Shown: piece after piece, positions 37,895 to 45,924 of the stretch
How the letters are laid out: each line of letters opens with the position of its first letter
How positions within the stretch are numbered: the first letter of the stretch is position 1
Origin: Allokutzneria sp. NRRL B-24872
Lineage (GTDB): Bacteria > Actinomycetota > Actinomycetes > Mycobacteriales > Pseudonocardiaceae
Assembly: GCF_002155965.1 (NCBI RefSeq)
Contig: NZ_MUMH01000116.1
Span: 1-60,869 of the forward strand
Length of the DNA: 60,869 nt
Direction of reading: 5' to 3'
Program-made: the position numbers and the translations under genes
Notes under the pieces: generated by a model
Database searches by the model: none
Seen by the model: only the letters and a program-made list of their open reading frames with translations
What the model was told of the DNA's origin: nothing

Positions 37895-39301
37895 TCAATT
37901 ACGGAACGAGACGTCTCGGCACGGCACGGGCTGCGCGACCAACCAACGGCGTGCTTGTGAGCGGGCGAGGTTGAACTCCCGCAGGCTGTCCGGGTTTCTC
38001 TCCAGCTCGCGCGTGGGCCAGCTCAGCACGCACGTGCGCTGCGGCTCGGGCAGCCGTGCCAGCGCCGGTGCCGCGTCGGCTGACAGGCCCAGCAGGTAGT
38101 GGTAGTCGATGCGCCCGATCCGCTCGTAGCGGTCCAGGTTGCGGTCGGCGATCAACCGCTCCGGGTTCAGAGCTGCGAGCCCGAGCAGCGTCGCCATCGC
38201 GGTGGCCACCACGACGCCCGGCAGCCACGATCCGCGCAGCCGCACCCCTGCCGTGATCACGAGGAGGTAGACCAGGCCCAGCCACAGCTCGCAGGTGAGC
38301 ACCAGGACGCGCAGCACGGTGAACCCGTACTCCTGCTGGTAGATCCACATCCGGACGGCGGCGCCCGCGACGATCACCAAGGACAGCAACGACAAGGCCC
38401 CCAGCAGCGCGCGCAGCCAAGCCCGGTCAGCGGACGTTTCCCTTGGCGCCAAACGAGAAGCTAGCGCGATCACGCCGAGGGTGAGTGCCGTGACGACCAG
38501 CAGCTGCCAGAAGCCGCGGCGCGCGTACTCCGCGTAGGACAGGTCGCCGACGACGCTGAACAACGCGGGCAGTTGCACCGAGACGAAGGCCGCGAACAGC
38601 AGCACGAGCACGCTGATCGGCAGCACCCACTCGATCCGGCGGAGGCTGATTCGCTTCACCTGAAAGGAAGAATCCGCTTGCGGTTGGGTCAGCGCCCAGC
38701 ACAGCCCCGTCGTGAACAGCGCGGCCAGCACGAACACCGTGACCGACGTGAACGACGAACCGTCCACTGTGGGCACGAGGTTCTTCACGAGTGCTTCGAA
38801 CGCCGGGTCTGCGCTGACGAGCAATCCGCCGAACACGACGAGCAGCACCACTGACACCGCGATCGCGAGTATCGTCCTCGTGTTGCCGCGCGGACGAATC
38901 GCTTGGACGCCGCGCTTGATCCAGTGCAGTCGCGTCAACGCGTTGATCGGCGCTTCGACCGCTCCGCGCAAGGAAGTTCCGGCCACCGCGAGCGACGCCG
39001 CGGCCAGCGCCGTGAGCACGCACAGCGTGAACAACCACCGCGAGTCGCGGAACACGCCGACCGCGATCAGGGCCACCGCGAACACCGCCCAGACCGGATT
39101 CCTCTTCCTGGCGCTCGTTTCCGTGCACCGCGCCGTGACGATCACCGCGCCCGTCACCGCCAGCGCCGCGACCAGCCAGCCGAGCCCCGGGCGGCCCGGG
39201 CTCAGCGCGAGCGCCGCGACGACGCCGCTCGTGACGACCGCGGCCAGCACCGGAGGAGCCGCTGCTTTGCTATCCACTGCTTGTTTATCCACTGTGGACA
39301 C
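37895..39301 (-). CDS. DUF4173 (DUF4153-like) membrane protein
   Basis: A 468-residue integral membrane protein with about twelve hydrophobic segments, followed by a C-terminal soluble part containing RTCVLSWPTRELERNPDSLREFNLARSQARRWL. The family hallmark is the central SADPAFEALVKNLVP with the following helix and the region YAEYARRGFWQLLVVTALTLGVI. The function of DUF4173 proteins is not known. The GTG start at 39299-39301 is inside a CCACTGTGG palindrome (39289-39297 region), and the second nine-unit array lies just upstream. Confidence 0.88.
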   Translation of the reverse strand: MSTVDKQAVDSKAAAPPVLAAVVTSGVVAALALSPGRPGLGWLVAALAVTGAVIVTARCTETSARKRNPVWAVFAVALIAVGVFRDSRWLFTLCVLTALAAASLAVAGTSLRGAVEAPINALTRLHWIKRGVQAIRPRGNTRTILAIAVSVVLLVVFGGLLVSADPAFEALVKNLVPTVDGSSFTSVTVFVLAALFTTGLCWALTQPQADSSFQVKRISLRRIEWVLPISVLVLLFAAFVSVQLPALFSVVGDLSYAEYARRGFWQLLVVTALTLGVIALASRLAPRETSADRAWLRALLGALSLLSLVIVAGAAVRMWIYQQEYGFTVLRVLVLTCELWLGLVYLLVITAGVRLRGSWLPGVVVATAMATLLGLAALNPERLIADRNLDRYERIGRIDYHYLLGLSADAAPALARLPEPQRTCVLSWPTRELERNPDSLREFNLARSQARRWLVAQPVPCRDVSFRN

Positions 39302-39328
39302 TCCTTGTCTTGGGCAGGGTTGAACGCC

Positions 39329-39591
39329 TCAATGACTCATTCATGTGGTTGAACGGACTGAACGAGTCATTCAGGTGGTTGAGCGTGCTGAACGAGTCAT
39401 TGAGGTGGTTGGGGGGAGAGCCCTGAACGGGTCGTTTGGTGCGTTGAGCGCACTGAACGGGCCGTTCAGGGCTGGGGAGAACGCCCTGAACGGGTCGTTT
39501 GGGTACTTGAACGCACTGAAAGGGTCGTTCAGGGAGTTGAAGTACCTGAAGGGGTCGTTCGGGGAGTTGGGCGCACCGAACTAGGCGTTGA
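39329..39591. repeat. array 2: nine 15-bp palindromic units at about 30-bp period
   Basis: Units begin at 39329, 39359, 39389, 39424, 39454, 39487, 39517, 39547 and 39577, giving spacings 30, 30, 35, 30, 33, 30, 30, 30. Units 1-3 carry TCATT half-sites (AATGACTCATT, AACGAGTCATT twice); units 4-9 carry CGTT half-sites (AACGGGTCGTT and variants). Count, order of the two unit classes and even the 35-bp step agree with array 1 at 5688-5940; only step 5 differs, by 10 bp. It fills the 312-bp gap between the histidine kinase gene end and the DUF4173 start, both on the minus strand, the same relative placement as array 1. Outside the units the gap holds nothing else. Confidence 0.9.
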
Positions 39592-39613
39592 TGTTGGGCG
39601 TGGAGGAGGGGAG

Positions 39614-40609
39614 TCAGGGGGAGGTGGCGGGGAGGGTTACGCGGATGTGGCTGCCGAGGGCGGCGATGGTGCCGCCGTGCAGGTCGACGATCCAGCGCGC
39701 GATGGCCAGGCCGAGGCCGGTGCCACCGCCACCAGCGCGCTCGCCGCGGGTGAAGCGCTCGAAGACGCGGTCGCGGTCCTCGGGTGGGATGCCGGGGCCC
39801 TCGTCGTGCACTTCGAGCACCAGGTCGGCGCCGCGCGTCGAAGCGACGAGCCGGACGGAGCCGTCGGGAGGGCCGTGGCGGGCGGCGTTGTCGAGCAGGT
39901 TCACGACGACCTGGTGCAGTCGTGCGCGGTCGGCGTGGACGGTGGCACCGGGAGCGACGACGAGCACGAAACGGGCGGAGGGCGCCATGACGCGGGCCTC
40001 GGCGACGACGGACTCCAGCAGCGGCTCGACGAGGAAGACGGTGCGGTCCAACCTGTGCGCTCCGGCGTCGATGCGGGAGAGGTCGAGCAGCTCAGCGACC
40101 AGGTTTCCGAGGCGCTCGGTCTGCGCGAGCGCGGTGCGCATGGTCGCGGAATCAGGCTGTGTCACGCCGTCCACGACGTTCTCCAGCACGGCGCGCAGCG
40201 CGCTGATGGGCGTGCGCAGCTCGTGCGAGACGTTGGCGATCAGGTCCCGGCGTTGCTGGTCGGCGCCGCCGAGGTCGGCGGCCATGCGGTTGAACGCGGT
40301 GGCGAGCTGGCCGACCTCGTCGCGGGCGGTGTCGCGGACGCGGCGCTCGTAGTCGCCGCGCGCCATGGACTTGGCGGCGGAGGTCATCTCGCGCAGCGGC
40401 CGGGTCATGCCGTGCGCCAACACCTGCGATGCCACCAGAGCGATCAGCACGGCGGTCAAAGCGGTGCGTGGTGGCAGCCAGCCGATCTGGTACCAGAAGA
40501 ACAGCAGAGAGACGGTGATCGAGCCGGCCACGACGACGCCGAGCTTGAACTTGATCGACGGAACGCCGTCCAGCGGGCGCGGAACGCGGTCGAGCCAGGC
40601 GCGGATCAC
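39614..40609 (-). CDS. two-component sensor histidine kinase
   Basis: A 331-residue membrane kinase. Two helices (KFKLGVVVAGSITVSLLFF and ALTAVLIALVASQVLA) are joined by a short loop, so there is almost no external sensor domain. A HAMP linker (HGMTRPLREMTSAAKSMARGDYERR) follows, then HisKA with the phospho-acceptor in NVSHELRTPISAL, and the ATPase with NLLDNAARHG, DEGPGIPPED and GTGLGLAIARW. The GTG start at 40607-40609 overlaps the stop of the regulator gene as GTGA, so the pair is coupled. With so little outside the membrane it probably senses a membrane or cytoplasmic signal. Confidence 0.94.
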   Translation of the reverse strand: MIRAWLDRVPRPLDGVPSIKFKLGVVVAGSITVSLLFFWYQIGWLPPRTALTAVLIALVASQVLAHGMTRPLREMTSAAKSMARGDYERRVRDTARDEVGQLATAFNRMAADLGGADQQRRDLIANVSHELRTPISALRAVLENVVDGVTQPDSATMRTALAQTERLGNLVAELLDLSRIDAGAHRLDRTVFLVEPLLESVVAEARVMAPSARFVLVVAPGATVHADRARLHQVVVNLLDNAARHGPPDGSVRLVASTRGADLVLEVHDEGPGIPPEDRDRVFERFTRGERAGGGGTGLGLAIARWIVDLHGGTIAALGSHIRVTLPATSP

Positions 40610-41265
40610 CGGGGCACCTCCAGCGCGTAGCCGACGCCGTGCACGGTGCGGATCAGATCGGCGCCGAGCTTGCGGCGCAACGCTTTCACGTGGCTGTCGA
40701 CCGTGCGGCTGCCGTTGGCGTCGCTCCAGCCCCACACCGCGCGCAGAAGCTGTTCGCGCGGCAGCACGGCGCGCGGGCGTTCGGCGAGGCAGACCAGCAG
40801 GTCGAACTCGGTGGGCGTGAGGTGCACCTCCTCGCCAGCGCGGTGCACGCGCCGCTCGGTGGCGTCGATGCGCAGGTCGCCGAGGTCGGGCGCTGCCGCG
40901 CGGCTGACCCGGCGCAGCAGCACCCGGACCCGGGCGGCCAGCTCCCTGATGGAGAACGGTTTGGTCAGGTAGTCGTCGGCGCCGACCGCGAGCCCGACGA
41001 GCATGTCGGCCTCGTCGTCGCGCGCGGTCAGCATGAGCACCGGCACCGGCCGCGTGGCCTGGACGCGCCTGCACACCTCAAGGCCGTCGAAGCCCGGAAG
41101 CATCACGTCCAGCACCACGAGGTCGGGCAGGGTCTCTTCGGCGAGGCGGACCGCGGTGGGGCCGTCGTGCGCCAGCTCCACCGCGAACCCCTCGGCCCGC
41201 AGCCGGTCGGCCACCGAGGTGGCGATGGTCAGATCGTCCTCGACGACCAGCACTCGCTGCTGCAT
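40606..41265 (-). CDS. OmpR-family response regulator
   Basis: A 219-residue regulator with a receiver domain (residues 4-115; acidic pair EDD at 9-11, phospho-acceptor Asp53 in VVLDVMLPGFDG, Lys in DDYLTKPFSI) and a winged-helix output domain (about 125-218: VHLTPTEFDLLVCLAERP ... GSRTVDSHVKALRRKLGADLIRTVHGVGYAL). The ATG at 41263-41265 is 6-7 bases after TAGAGT, a possible -10 box, so the transcript may be leaderless; a GTG at 41283 gives a slightly longer form. First gene of the two-component operon; targets unknown. Confidence 0.94.
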   Translation of the reverse strand: MQQRVLVVEDDLTIATSVADRLRAEGFAVELAHDGPTAVRLAEETLPDLVVLDVMLPGFDGLEVCRRVQATRPVPVLMLTARDDEADMLVGLAVGADDYLTKPFSIRELAARVRVLLRRVSRAAAPDLGDLRIDATERRVHRAGEEVHLTPTEFDLLVCLAERPRAVLPREQLLRAVWGWSDANGSRTVDSHVKALRRKLGADLIRTVHGVGYALEVPR

Positions 41266-41328
41266 GGACCCGACTCTAAGCACCGGATGTGGTGCTCACG
41301 CGGCCGAGTTGTGCAGATCCTGTGAAGG

Positions 41329-42120
41329 TCAGCGCTGCCCGAGCCAGCCGAGCCCGTCGATCAGGAACCGGTTCTGCACCTCGCTGCCGAAGGTCGAGGA
41401 CAGCGGCCGGTTGTTCGGGTAGTCCATGGCGTTGTGCCCGAAGTTGGCGTAGAGCATGCGGAAGTTCTTGTTGCTCCACATGATCGGGTAGTAGCCGCTG
41501 TACCAGCTCTGGTTCGGGTCGGTGCCCAGCGGGAAGCTGGAGGAGTCGACCGAGGCCAGGATCTTGATGTTCGGGTTGCGGCGCAGGTCGTTGTTCCAGC
41601 TGTACCACTCGCTCACCGCCGAGGTCCACGTCGCGGGCAGTCGCGTGGTCGACGGGTGACCGCGGTCCTCGGTCCGCAGCGTCGCGGTCGTCGGGCCCCA
41701 GGTGTTGGAGCGGAAGGAACCCGTGCCCAGGAACGTGTTGTGGTACCAGGACCACCCGCCAGGATCGGTGGTGAAGGCCGCGACGTGGAAGCCCAGCCAG
41801 CCGCCGCCGTTCTCCATGTAGCGCTGGAAGCCGGAGCGCTGCGCGGCGGTCTGCGGCAGGTTGTCCAGGAACATCACCACCTGGTACTGCGCCAGCTCGT
41901 TCGAGGTCAGCAGGTTCCAGTTGGTCGAGGCGGTGTAGGAGAAGTTGTGCTGCGCCGCGAGCTGCGGGAAGCGCTCGTTGGCCTCCTTGACGAAGCTGAT
42001 GTGCGCGGCGTCCCAGGTCCCGCTGTAGAGCGCGAGGACCTTGAAGCGCGGAGCCGCCTGAGCGGGCAGCGTGGTCAGGAACAGGAAGGCGGCGAACAGC
42101 ACTAACAGACGCTTGAACAT
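41329..42120 (-). CDS. secreted ThuA-like domain protein
   Basis: A 263-residue exported protein: signal peptide FKRLLVLFAAFLFLTTLPAQA, then a ThuA-like class I glutamine-amidotransferase-type fold (about 28-255) with FKVLALYSGTWDAAHISFVKEANE, YQVVMFLDNLPQTAAQRSGFQRYMENGGGWLGFHVAAFTT, and FGHNAMDYPNNRPLS near the end. ThuA proteins are linked to trehalose and other sugar use, but secreted single-domain forms in actinobacteria are not well understood. RBS GAAGGGA precedes the ATG, and a LacI-type half-palindrome lies 73 bp upstream. Confidence 0.85.
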   Translation of the reverse strand: MFKRLLVLFAAFLFLTTLPAQAAPRFKVLALYSGTWDAAHISFVKEANERFPQLAAQHNFSYTASTNWNLLTSNELAQYQVVMFLDNLPQTAAQRSGFQRYMENGGGWLGFHVAAFTTDPGGWSWYHNTFLGTGSFRSNTWGPTTATLRTEDRGHPSTTRLPATWTSAVSEWYSWNNDLRRNPNIKILASVDSSSFPLGTDPNQSWYSGYYPIMWSNKNFRMLYANFGHNAMDYPNNRPLSSTFGSEVQNRFLIDGLGWLGQR

Positions 42121-42192
42121 GCAGGGTCCCTTCGGTGTTGCGGAGGGAACCGGCGGCTTGTTGCCATCCGCGAAATGTGTTGCCGCATCGGA

Positions 42193-42207
42193 TGGTAAGC
42201 GCTCTCA
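42193..42207. promoter_or_regulatory. candidate LacI-family operator upstream of the ThuA-like gene
   Basis: Read on the minus strand the site is TGAGAGCGCTTACCA, containing the AGCGCT core typical of LacI-family operators in front of sugar genes. Only one half (TGAGAGCGCT) matches well; the other is degenerate. Confidence 0.4.
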
Positions 42208-42234
42208 CAGTCATCCGTCGAGGTGAACCTGCCC

Positions 42235-42253
42235 TTGACAAAAAAATTTGTCA
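42235..42253. promoter_or_regulatory. palindromic operator at the ArsR promoter
   Basis: TGACAAA-aaaa-TTTGTCA at 42236-42253 is a perfect 7-bp dyad overlapping a consensus -35 box TTGACA (42235-42240), directly in front of the ArsR gene at 42270. This fits autoregulation of the ArsR protein and the co-transcribed SRPBCC genes. It is the most AT-rich spot in the region. Confidence 0.7.
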
Positions 42254-42269
42254 GTGTCAGCGTGGGGCC

Positions 42270-42854
42270 ATGTTCGAAGTGGCGGTGATCGAGGACCCGG
42301 CGGCGGCCGAGGTCTGCCTGGACCCGATCCGCGCCCGGTTGCTGGCCGAGCTGGCCGAACCGGGCTCGGCGACCACGTTGGCGACCAAGGTCGGCCTGAC
42401 CAGGCAGAAGGTGAACTACCACCTGCGCGCCCTCGAGGCGCACGGGCTGGTGGAGCTGGTGGAGGAGCGGCCGAGGGGCAACTTCACCGAGCGGGTCCTG
42501 CGCGCCACCGCCGCCTCGTACGTGATCTCCCCGGCGGCGCTGGCCCCGGTCCAGCCCGATCCGGCCCGCGCGCGCGACAACCTGTCGGCGCGCTGGCTGC
42601 TGGCCGTGGCGGCGCGCCTCGTCCGCGACGTGGGCGCGCTGATCACCGGGGCCGCCAAGGCGCGCAAGCGCCTGGCCACCTTCGCGGTGGACGGCGAGAT
42701 CCGCTTCGCCACCGCCACCGATCGGGCGGCCTTCGCCGAGGAGTTGGGCTTCGCCGTGCGGAGCCTGGTCGCCAAGTACCACGATGAGTCCGCAGAGGGC
42801 GGACGACCGCACCGCGTCGTCGTCGCGTTGCACCCGAGCGTCAAGGAGAGTTGA
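42270..42854 (+). CDS. ArsR/HTH_20 transcriptional regulator
   Basis: A 194-residue winged-helix protein: the DNA-binding region spans about residues 15-75 (CLDPIRARLLAELAEPGSATTLATKVGLTRQKVNYHLRALEAHGLVELV), followed by a helical C-terminal part. Proteins of this type are often encoded directly before activator-of-Hsp90-like SRPBCC genes, as here, and usually repress them. The start is the ATG at 42270, right after the palindromic operator; longer readings pass through it. The next gene starts 5 bp after the stop. Confidence 0.88.
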   Translation: MFEVAVIEDPAAAEVCLDPIRARLLAELAEPGSATTLATKVGLTRQKVNYHLRALEAHGLVELVEERPRGNFTERVLRATAASYVISPAALAPVQPDPARARDNLSARWLLAVAARLVRDVGALITGAAKARKRLATFAVDGEIRFATATDRAAFAEELGFAVRSLVAKYHDESAEGGRPHRVVVALHPSVKES

Positions 42855-42859
42855 GAGAG

Positions 42860-43552
42860 ATGGGTCGCGAGTACGAGATCGTCAAGGAAGTCGCCCTGCC
42901 CGTGAGCCCGGACGCGGTCTGGGCGGCGGTCGCGACCGCGAACGGCCTGGCCGGCTGGTTCATGCCGATGGACATCTCCTCCGGCGAGGCCGAGGTCTGG
43001 GACCCGCCCAAGCACCTGGTGATCAAGAACCCGGCCGGCGAGGACGGGTCCTTCCACCGCTTCGAGTACGTCATCGACGGCGAGGACGGCCGCAGCTCGC
43101 TCCGCTACGTCCACAGTGGACGGACCGGGGACGGCTGGCCGGAGAACTACGAGGTGATCACCTCCTTCGGCTGGGACTTCTACCTGCACTCGCTGGAGGA
43201 GTACCTGGCCCACTTCGCCGGTCGCACCGCCGTCTACGTCGAGGCCGAGGGGCCCGCCGTCTCCGCCGAGCGCGCGGCGTGGGACCGCTTCGTCGCGGCG
43301 CAGGGCGTCTCCGCCGTCGGCGACAAGATCTCGGTGTCGCTGCCCGGCCTGCCGGCCATGGACGGCGTCGTCGACCTGATCAACGAGAACTTCCTCTGCT
43401 TCCGCACGGCCGACGCGCTCGTGCGCTTCCACGGCCGGATGCCGCAGAACATGCCGGTCGCGATCAGCCACCACGCCTTCACCCCGGTCGACGCCGACGC
43501 CTGCGCCGAGGCGTGGAAGACGTGGCTGGGCACGCAGTTCGAGGGGAGCTGA
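42860..43552 (+). CDS. SRPBCC (AHSA1-like) domain protein, copy 1
   Basis: A 230-residue protein with an Aha1/START-like SRPBCC fold at the front (about residues 6-125: EIVKEVALPVSPDAVWAAVATANGLAGWFMP, EVWDPPKHLVIKNP, FEYVIDG, WDFYLHSLEEYLAHFAG) and a second half of related alpha-beta pattern (KISVSLPGLPAMDGVVDLINENFLCFRTADALVRFHG). The ATG at 42860 is preferred over a TTG nine bases earlier. It is the first of three adjacent paralogues behind the ArsR gene. SRPBCC folds bind hydrophobic ligands; the ligand here is unknown. Confidence 0.88.
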   Translation: MGREYEIVKEVALPVSPDAVWAAVATANGLAGWFMPMDISSGEAEVWDPPKHLVIKNPAGEDGSFHRFEYVIDGEDGRSSLRYVHSGRTGDGWPENYEVITSFGWDFYLHSLEEYLAHFAGRTAVYVEAEGPAVSAERAAWDRFVAAQGVSAVGDKISVSLPGLPAMDGVVDLINENFLCFRTADALVRFHGRMPQNMPVAISHHAFTPVDADACAEAWKTWLGTQFEGS

Positions 43553-43553
43553 C

Positions 43554-44249
43554 ATGGGGCGCGAGTTCGAGCTGCGCAAGGAGGTCGTGCTGCCGGTGAG
43601 CCCGGAGCAGGTCTGGCAGGCCGTCGCCACGGCGCAGGGCCAGGCCGCCTGGTTCATGAGCACCGAGGACATCGCCCCGGCCGACGCCGAGGTCTGGGAC
43701 CCGCCCAAGCACCTGGTGATCAGGACGCCGCAGGCCGAGGACGGCTCCTTCCACGCCTTCGAGTACCTGATCGAGGGCCGCGAGGGCACCGCCGTGCTCC
43801 GCTTCGTCCACAGTGGAATGTCGGGCGAGGCGTGGCCGGACGAGTACGTCGACATGACCTCGATGGGCTGGAACACCTACCTGCACTCGCTGCGCGAGTA
43901 CCTGGTGCACTTCCCCGGCCGCCCCGCGCTGTACGTGGAGGCGGAGGCCCCGAAGTCCTCTGTGGACAGTGGGGCGTGGGACCGCTTGGTCGCGGAGCTC
44001 GGTGTGGCCGCGGTCGGCGACAAGGCGTCGATCCCGTTGCCCGGGCTGCCCAGTCAGGACGGCGTCGTGGACATCATCGAGGAGAGCTACGTCGGCATCC
44101 GCACGGCCGACTCGCTCGTGCGCTTCCACGGCCGGGCGCGCATCGGCATGCCGATCGCCGTCGGCCACCACGTGTACACACCGATCGACACCGACGCGTA
44201 CGGCAAGGCATGGGCGGCGTGGCTCGGCTCGGTCTACCAGGAGGTCTGA
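43554..44249 (+). CDS. SRPBCC (AHSA1-like) domain protein, copy 2
   Basis: Paralogue of the preceding gene (231 residues), one base after its stop, with GAGGGGAG as ribosome site. The same landmarks are present: LRKEVVLPVSPEQVWQAVATAQGQAAWFMS, EVWDPPKHLVIRTP, FEYLIEGREGTAVLRFVHSG, GWNTYLHSLREYLVHFPGRPALYVEAE, and IPLPGLPSQDGVVDIIEESYVGIRTADSLVRFHG. By eye it is closer to copy 3 than to copy 1. Recent duplication within the operon is likely. Confidence 0.88.
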   Translation: MGREFELRKEVVLPVSPEQVWQAVATAQGQAAWFMSTEDIAPADAEVWDPPKHLVIRTPQAEDGSFHAFEYLIEGREGTAVLRFVHSGMSGEAWPDEYVDMTSMGWNTYLHSLREYLVHFPGRPALYVEAEAPKSSVDSGAWDRLVAELGVAAVGDKASIPLPGLPSQDGVVDIIEESYVGIRTADSLVRFHGRARIGMPIAVGHHVYTPIDTDAYGKAWAAWLGSVYQEV

Positions 44250-44250
44250 G

Positions 44251-44943
44251 ATGACCCGTGAGTTCTCGCTGAGCAACGAGATCGTCCTGCCGGTCACTCC
44301 GGAGGAGGTCTGGACCGCCGTCGCCACCCCGGAGGGCCAGGCCGCCTGGTTCATGTCCGGCCACGCGGTCTCGCCCGAGGCCGCCGAGGTCTGGGACCCG
44401 CCGAAGCACCTGGTGATCAAGGCGCCGGAGCGCGAGGACGGCTCCTTCGACGCCTACGAGTACCTCATCGAGGGGCGCGAGGGCTCGACCGTGCTCCGCT
44501 TCGTCCACAGTGGACTCATCGTCGGGGACGGGTGGCCGGACGAGTTCGAGGACATGACCTCGGTGGGCTGGCGCACCTACCTGCACGCGCTGCGGGAGTA
44601 CCTCGTGCACTTCCCGGGGCGCCCGGCCGTCTACGTCGAGGCCGAGGGGCCGGAGCGGTCCGCGACCTGGCCCGGGTGGGAGCACTTCATCGCCTCGCTC
44701 GGTCCCACCGAGGTCGGCGACGAGGTGTCGTTGACCGTGCCGGGGCTGCCGAAGCAGGAGGGTGTCGTGGACATCGTCATGCCGGGCTTCGTCGGCATCC
44801 GCACGGGCGACTCGCTCCTGCGCTTCCACTGCAGGGTGCCCTTCGGCATGACGGCGGCCGTAGCGCACCACGTGTACTCGCTGATCGACGTCGACGCGTA
44901 CAACGCGGCCTGGAAGGAGTGGCTCGCTTCGGCCTTCGGCTGA
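44251..44943 (+). CDS. SRPBCC (AHSA1-like) domain protein, copy 3
   Basis: Third tandem paralogue (230 residues), starting one base after copy 2 with GGAGG ahead. Landmarks: LSNEIVLPVTPEEVWTAVATPEGQAAWFMS, EVWDPPKHLVIKAP, YEYLIEGREGSTVLRFVHSG, GWRTYLHALREYLVHFPGRPAVYVEAEG and LTVPGLPKQEGVVDIVMPGFVGIRTGDSLLRFH. All three copies contain a CCACAGTGG palindrome at the same codons (HSG). They probably form a set with different ligands or a hetero-oligomer, under ArsR control. Confidence 0.88.
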   Translation: MTREFSLSNEIVLPVTPEEVWTAVATPEGQAAWFMSGHAVSPEAAEVWDPPKHLVIKAPEREDGSFDAYEYLIEGREGSTVLRFVHSGLIVGDGWPDEFEDMTSVGWRTYLHALREYLVHFPGRPAVYVEAEGPERSATWPGWEHFIASLGPTEVGDEVSLTVPGLPKQEGVVDIVMPGFVGIRTGDSLLRFHCRVPFGMTAAVAHHVYSLIDVDAYNAAWKEWLASAFG

Positions 44944-44973
44944 GTGTCGGTGGCGCGGGTTACCTTCTGCGCC

Positions 44974-45924
44974 ATGAACGCCTTCCTCGCGGTGGCCGAC
45001 CCGTTCCGGCGGGAGTTGCTGGCGCACTGCTACCGGATGGTCGGCTCGGTGCACGACGCCGAGGACCTGGTGCAGGAGACCTACCTGCGCGCGTGGCGGG
45101 CCTACGACAGGTTCGAGCAGCGGTCGTCGGTGCGGACCTGGCTCTACCGCATCGCCACCCGCGTGTGCCTCACGGCGCTCGAAGGGCGGGGACGGCGACC
45201 GCTGCCGACAGGTCTCGGCGGCCCGCGCTGCGATCCCGGCGAGGAGCCCTTCCAGCCGCCGGAGATCACCTGGCTGGAGCCGTTCCCGGACCGCGACGAC
45301 GATCCCGCCAGCATCGTCGTCGGCCGGGAGAGCCTGCGTCTCGCGCTGGTCGCGGCGTTGCAGCACCTGCCGCCGCGCCAGCGCGCGGTGCTCGTGCTGC
45401 GCGATGTGCTCCAGTGGCGGGCCGCCGAGGTCGCCGAGGCGCTGGAGCTGTCGGTCGCGGCGGTGAACAGCCTGCTCCAGCGCGCCCGTGCTCAGCTGGA
45501 TTCCGTTGCGCCGCAACAGGACCAGCTCGTGGAGCGATCGGACCAGCGCGAACTGCTCGACCGCTACGTGCGCGCGTTCGAGGCCAAGGACGTCGCCGCG
45601 ATCGTCGCGCTGTTCACCGCCGACGCCGTCTGGGAGATGCCGCCGTTCGCCACCTGGTACCAGGGGCGGGAGGACATCGCGTGGCACCTCGCGAACCGCT
45701 GCCCGGCCGTGCCCGGTGGCCAGCGGCTCATCCCGATCAGCGCCAACGGGCAGCCCGGCTTCGCGAACTACCTGCGCGGGCCGGACGGCGTGATGCGCGC
45801 GTTCAACGTCCAAGTGCTGACCATCGGGCCGGGCGGTGTCTCGCACGCGGCCGTCTTCCTCGACACCAGCCTCTACGCCGCGTTCGGCCTGCCCGAGGTC
45901 CTCACGACGGCAGCCGAGGGCTGA
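44974..45924 (+). CDS. ECF sigma factor with SnoaL-like C-terminal domain (SigX5/TIGR02960 type)
   Basis: A 316-residue sigma-70 family factor. Sigma region 2 is ELLAHCYRMVGSVHDAEDLVQETYLRAW (around residues 14-41) and region 4 is LPPRQRAVLVLRDVLQWRAAEVAEALELSVAAVNSLLQRARAQL (around 127-170, in two parts); residues 190-310 form a SnoaL-like domain (VRAFEAKDVAAIVALFTADAVWEMPP). In such factors the C-terminal domain takes the role of an anti-sigma factor. The ATG at 44974 follows a TACCTT box (44961-44966) by 7 bases, implying a leaderless transcript. Its end overlaps the convergent SARP gene by 23 bases. Confidence 0.9.
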   Translation: MNAFLAVADPFRRELLAHCYRMVGSVHDAEDLVQETYLRAWRAYDRFEQRSSVRTWLYRIATRVCLTALEGRGRRPLPTGLGGPRCDPGEEPFQPPEITWLEPFPDRDDDPASIVVGRESLRLALVAALQHLPPRQRAVLVLRDVLQWRAAEVAEALELSVAAVNSLLQRARAQLDSVAPQQDQLVERSDQRELLDRYVRAFEAKDVAAIVALFTADAVWEMPPFATWYQGREDIAWHLANRCPAVPGGQRLIPISANGQPGFANYLRGPDGVMRAFNVQVLTIGPGGVSHAAVFLDTSLYAAFGLPEVLTTAAEG

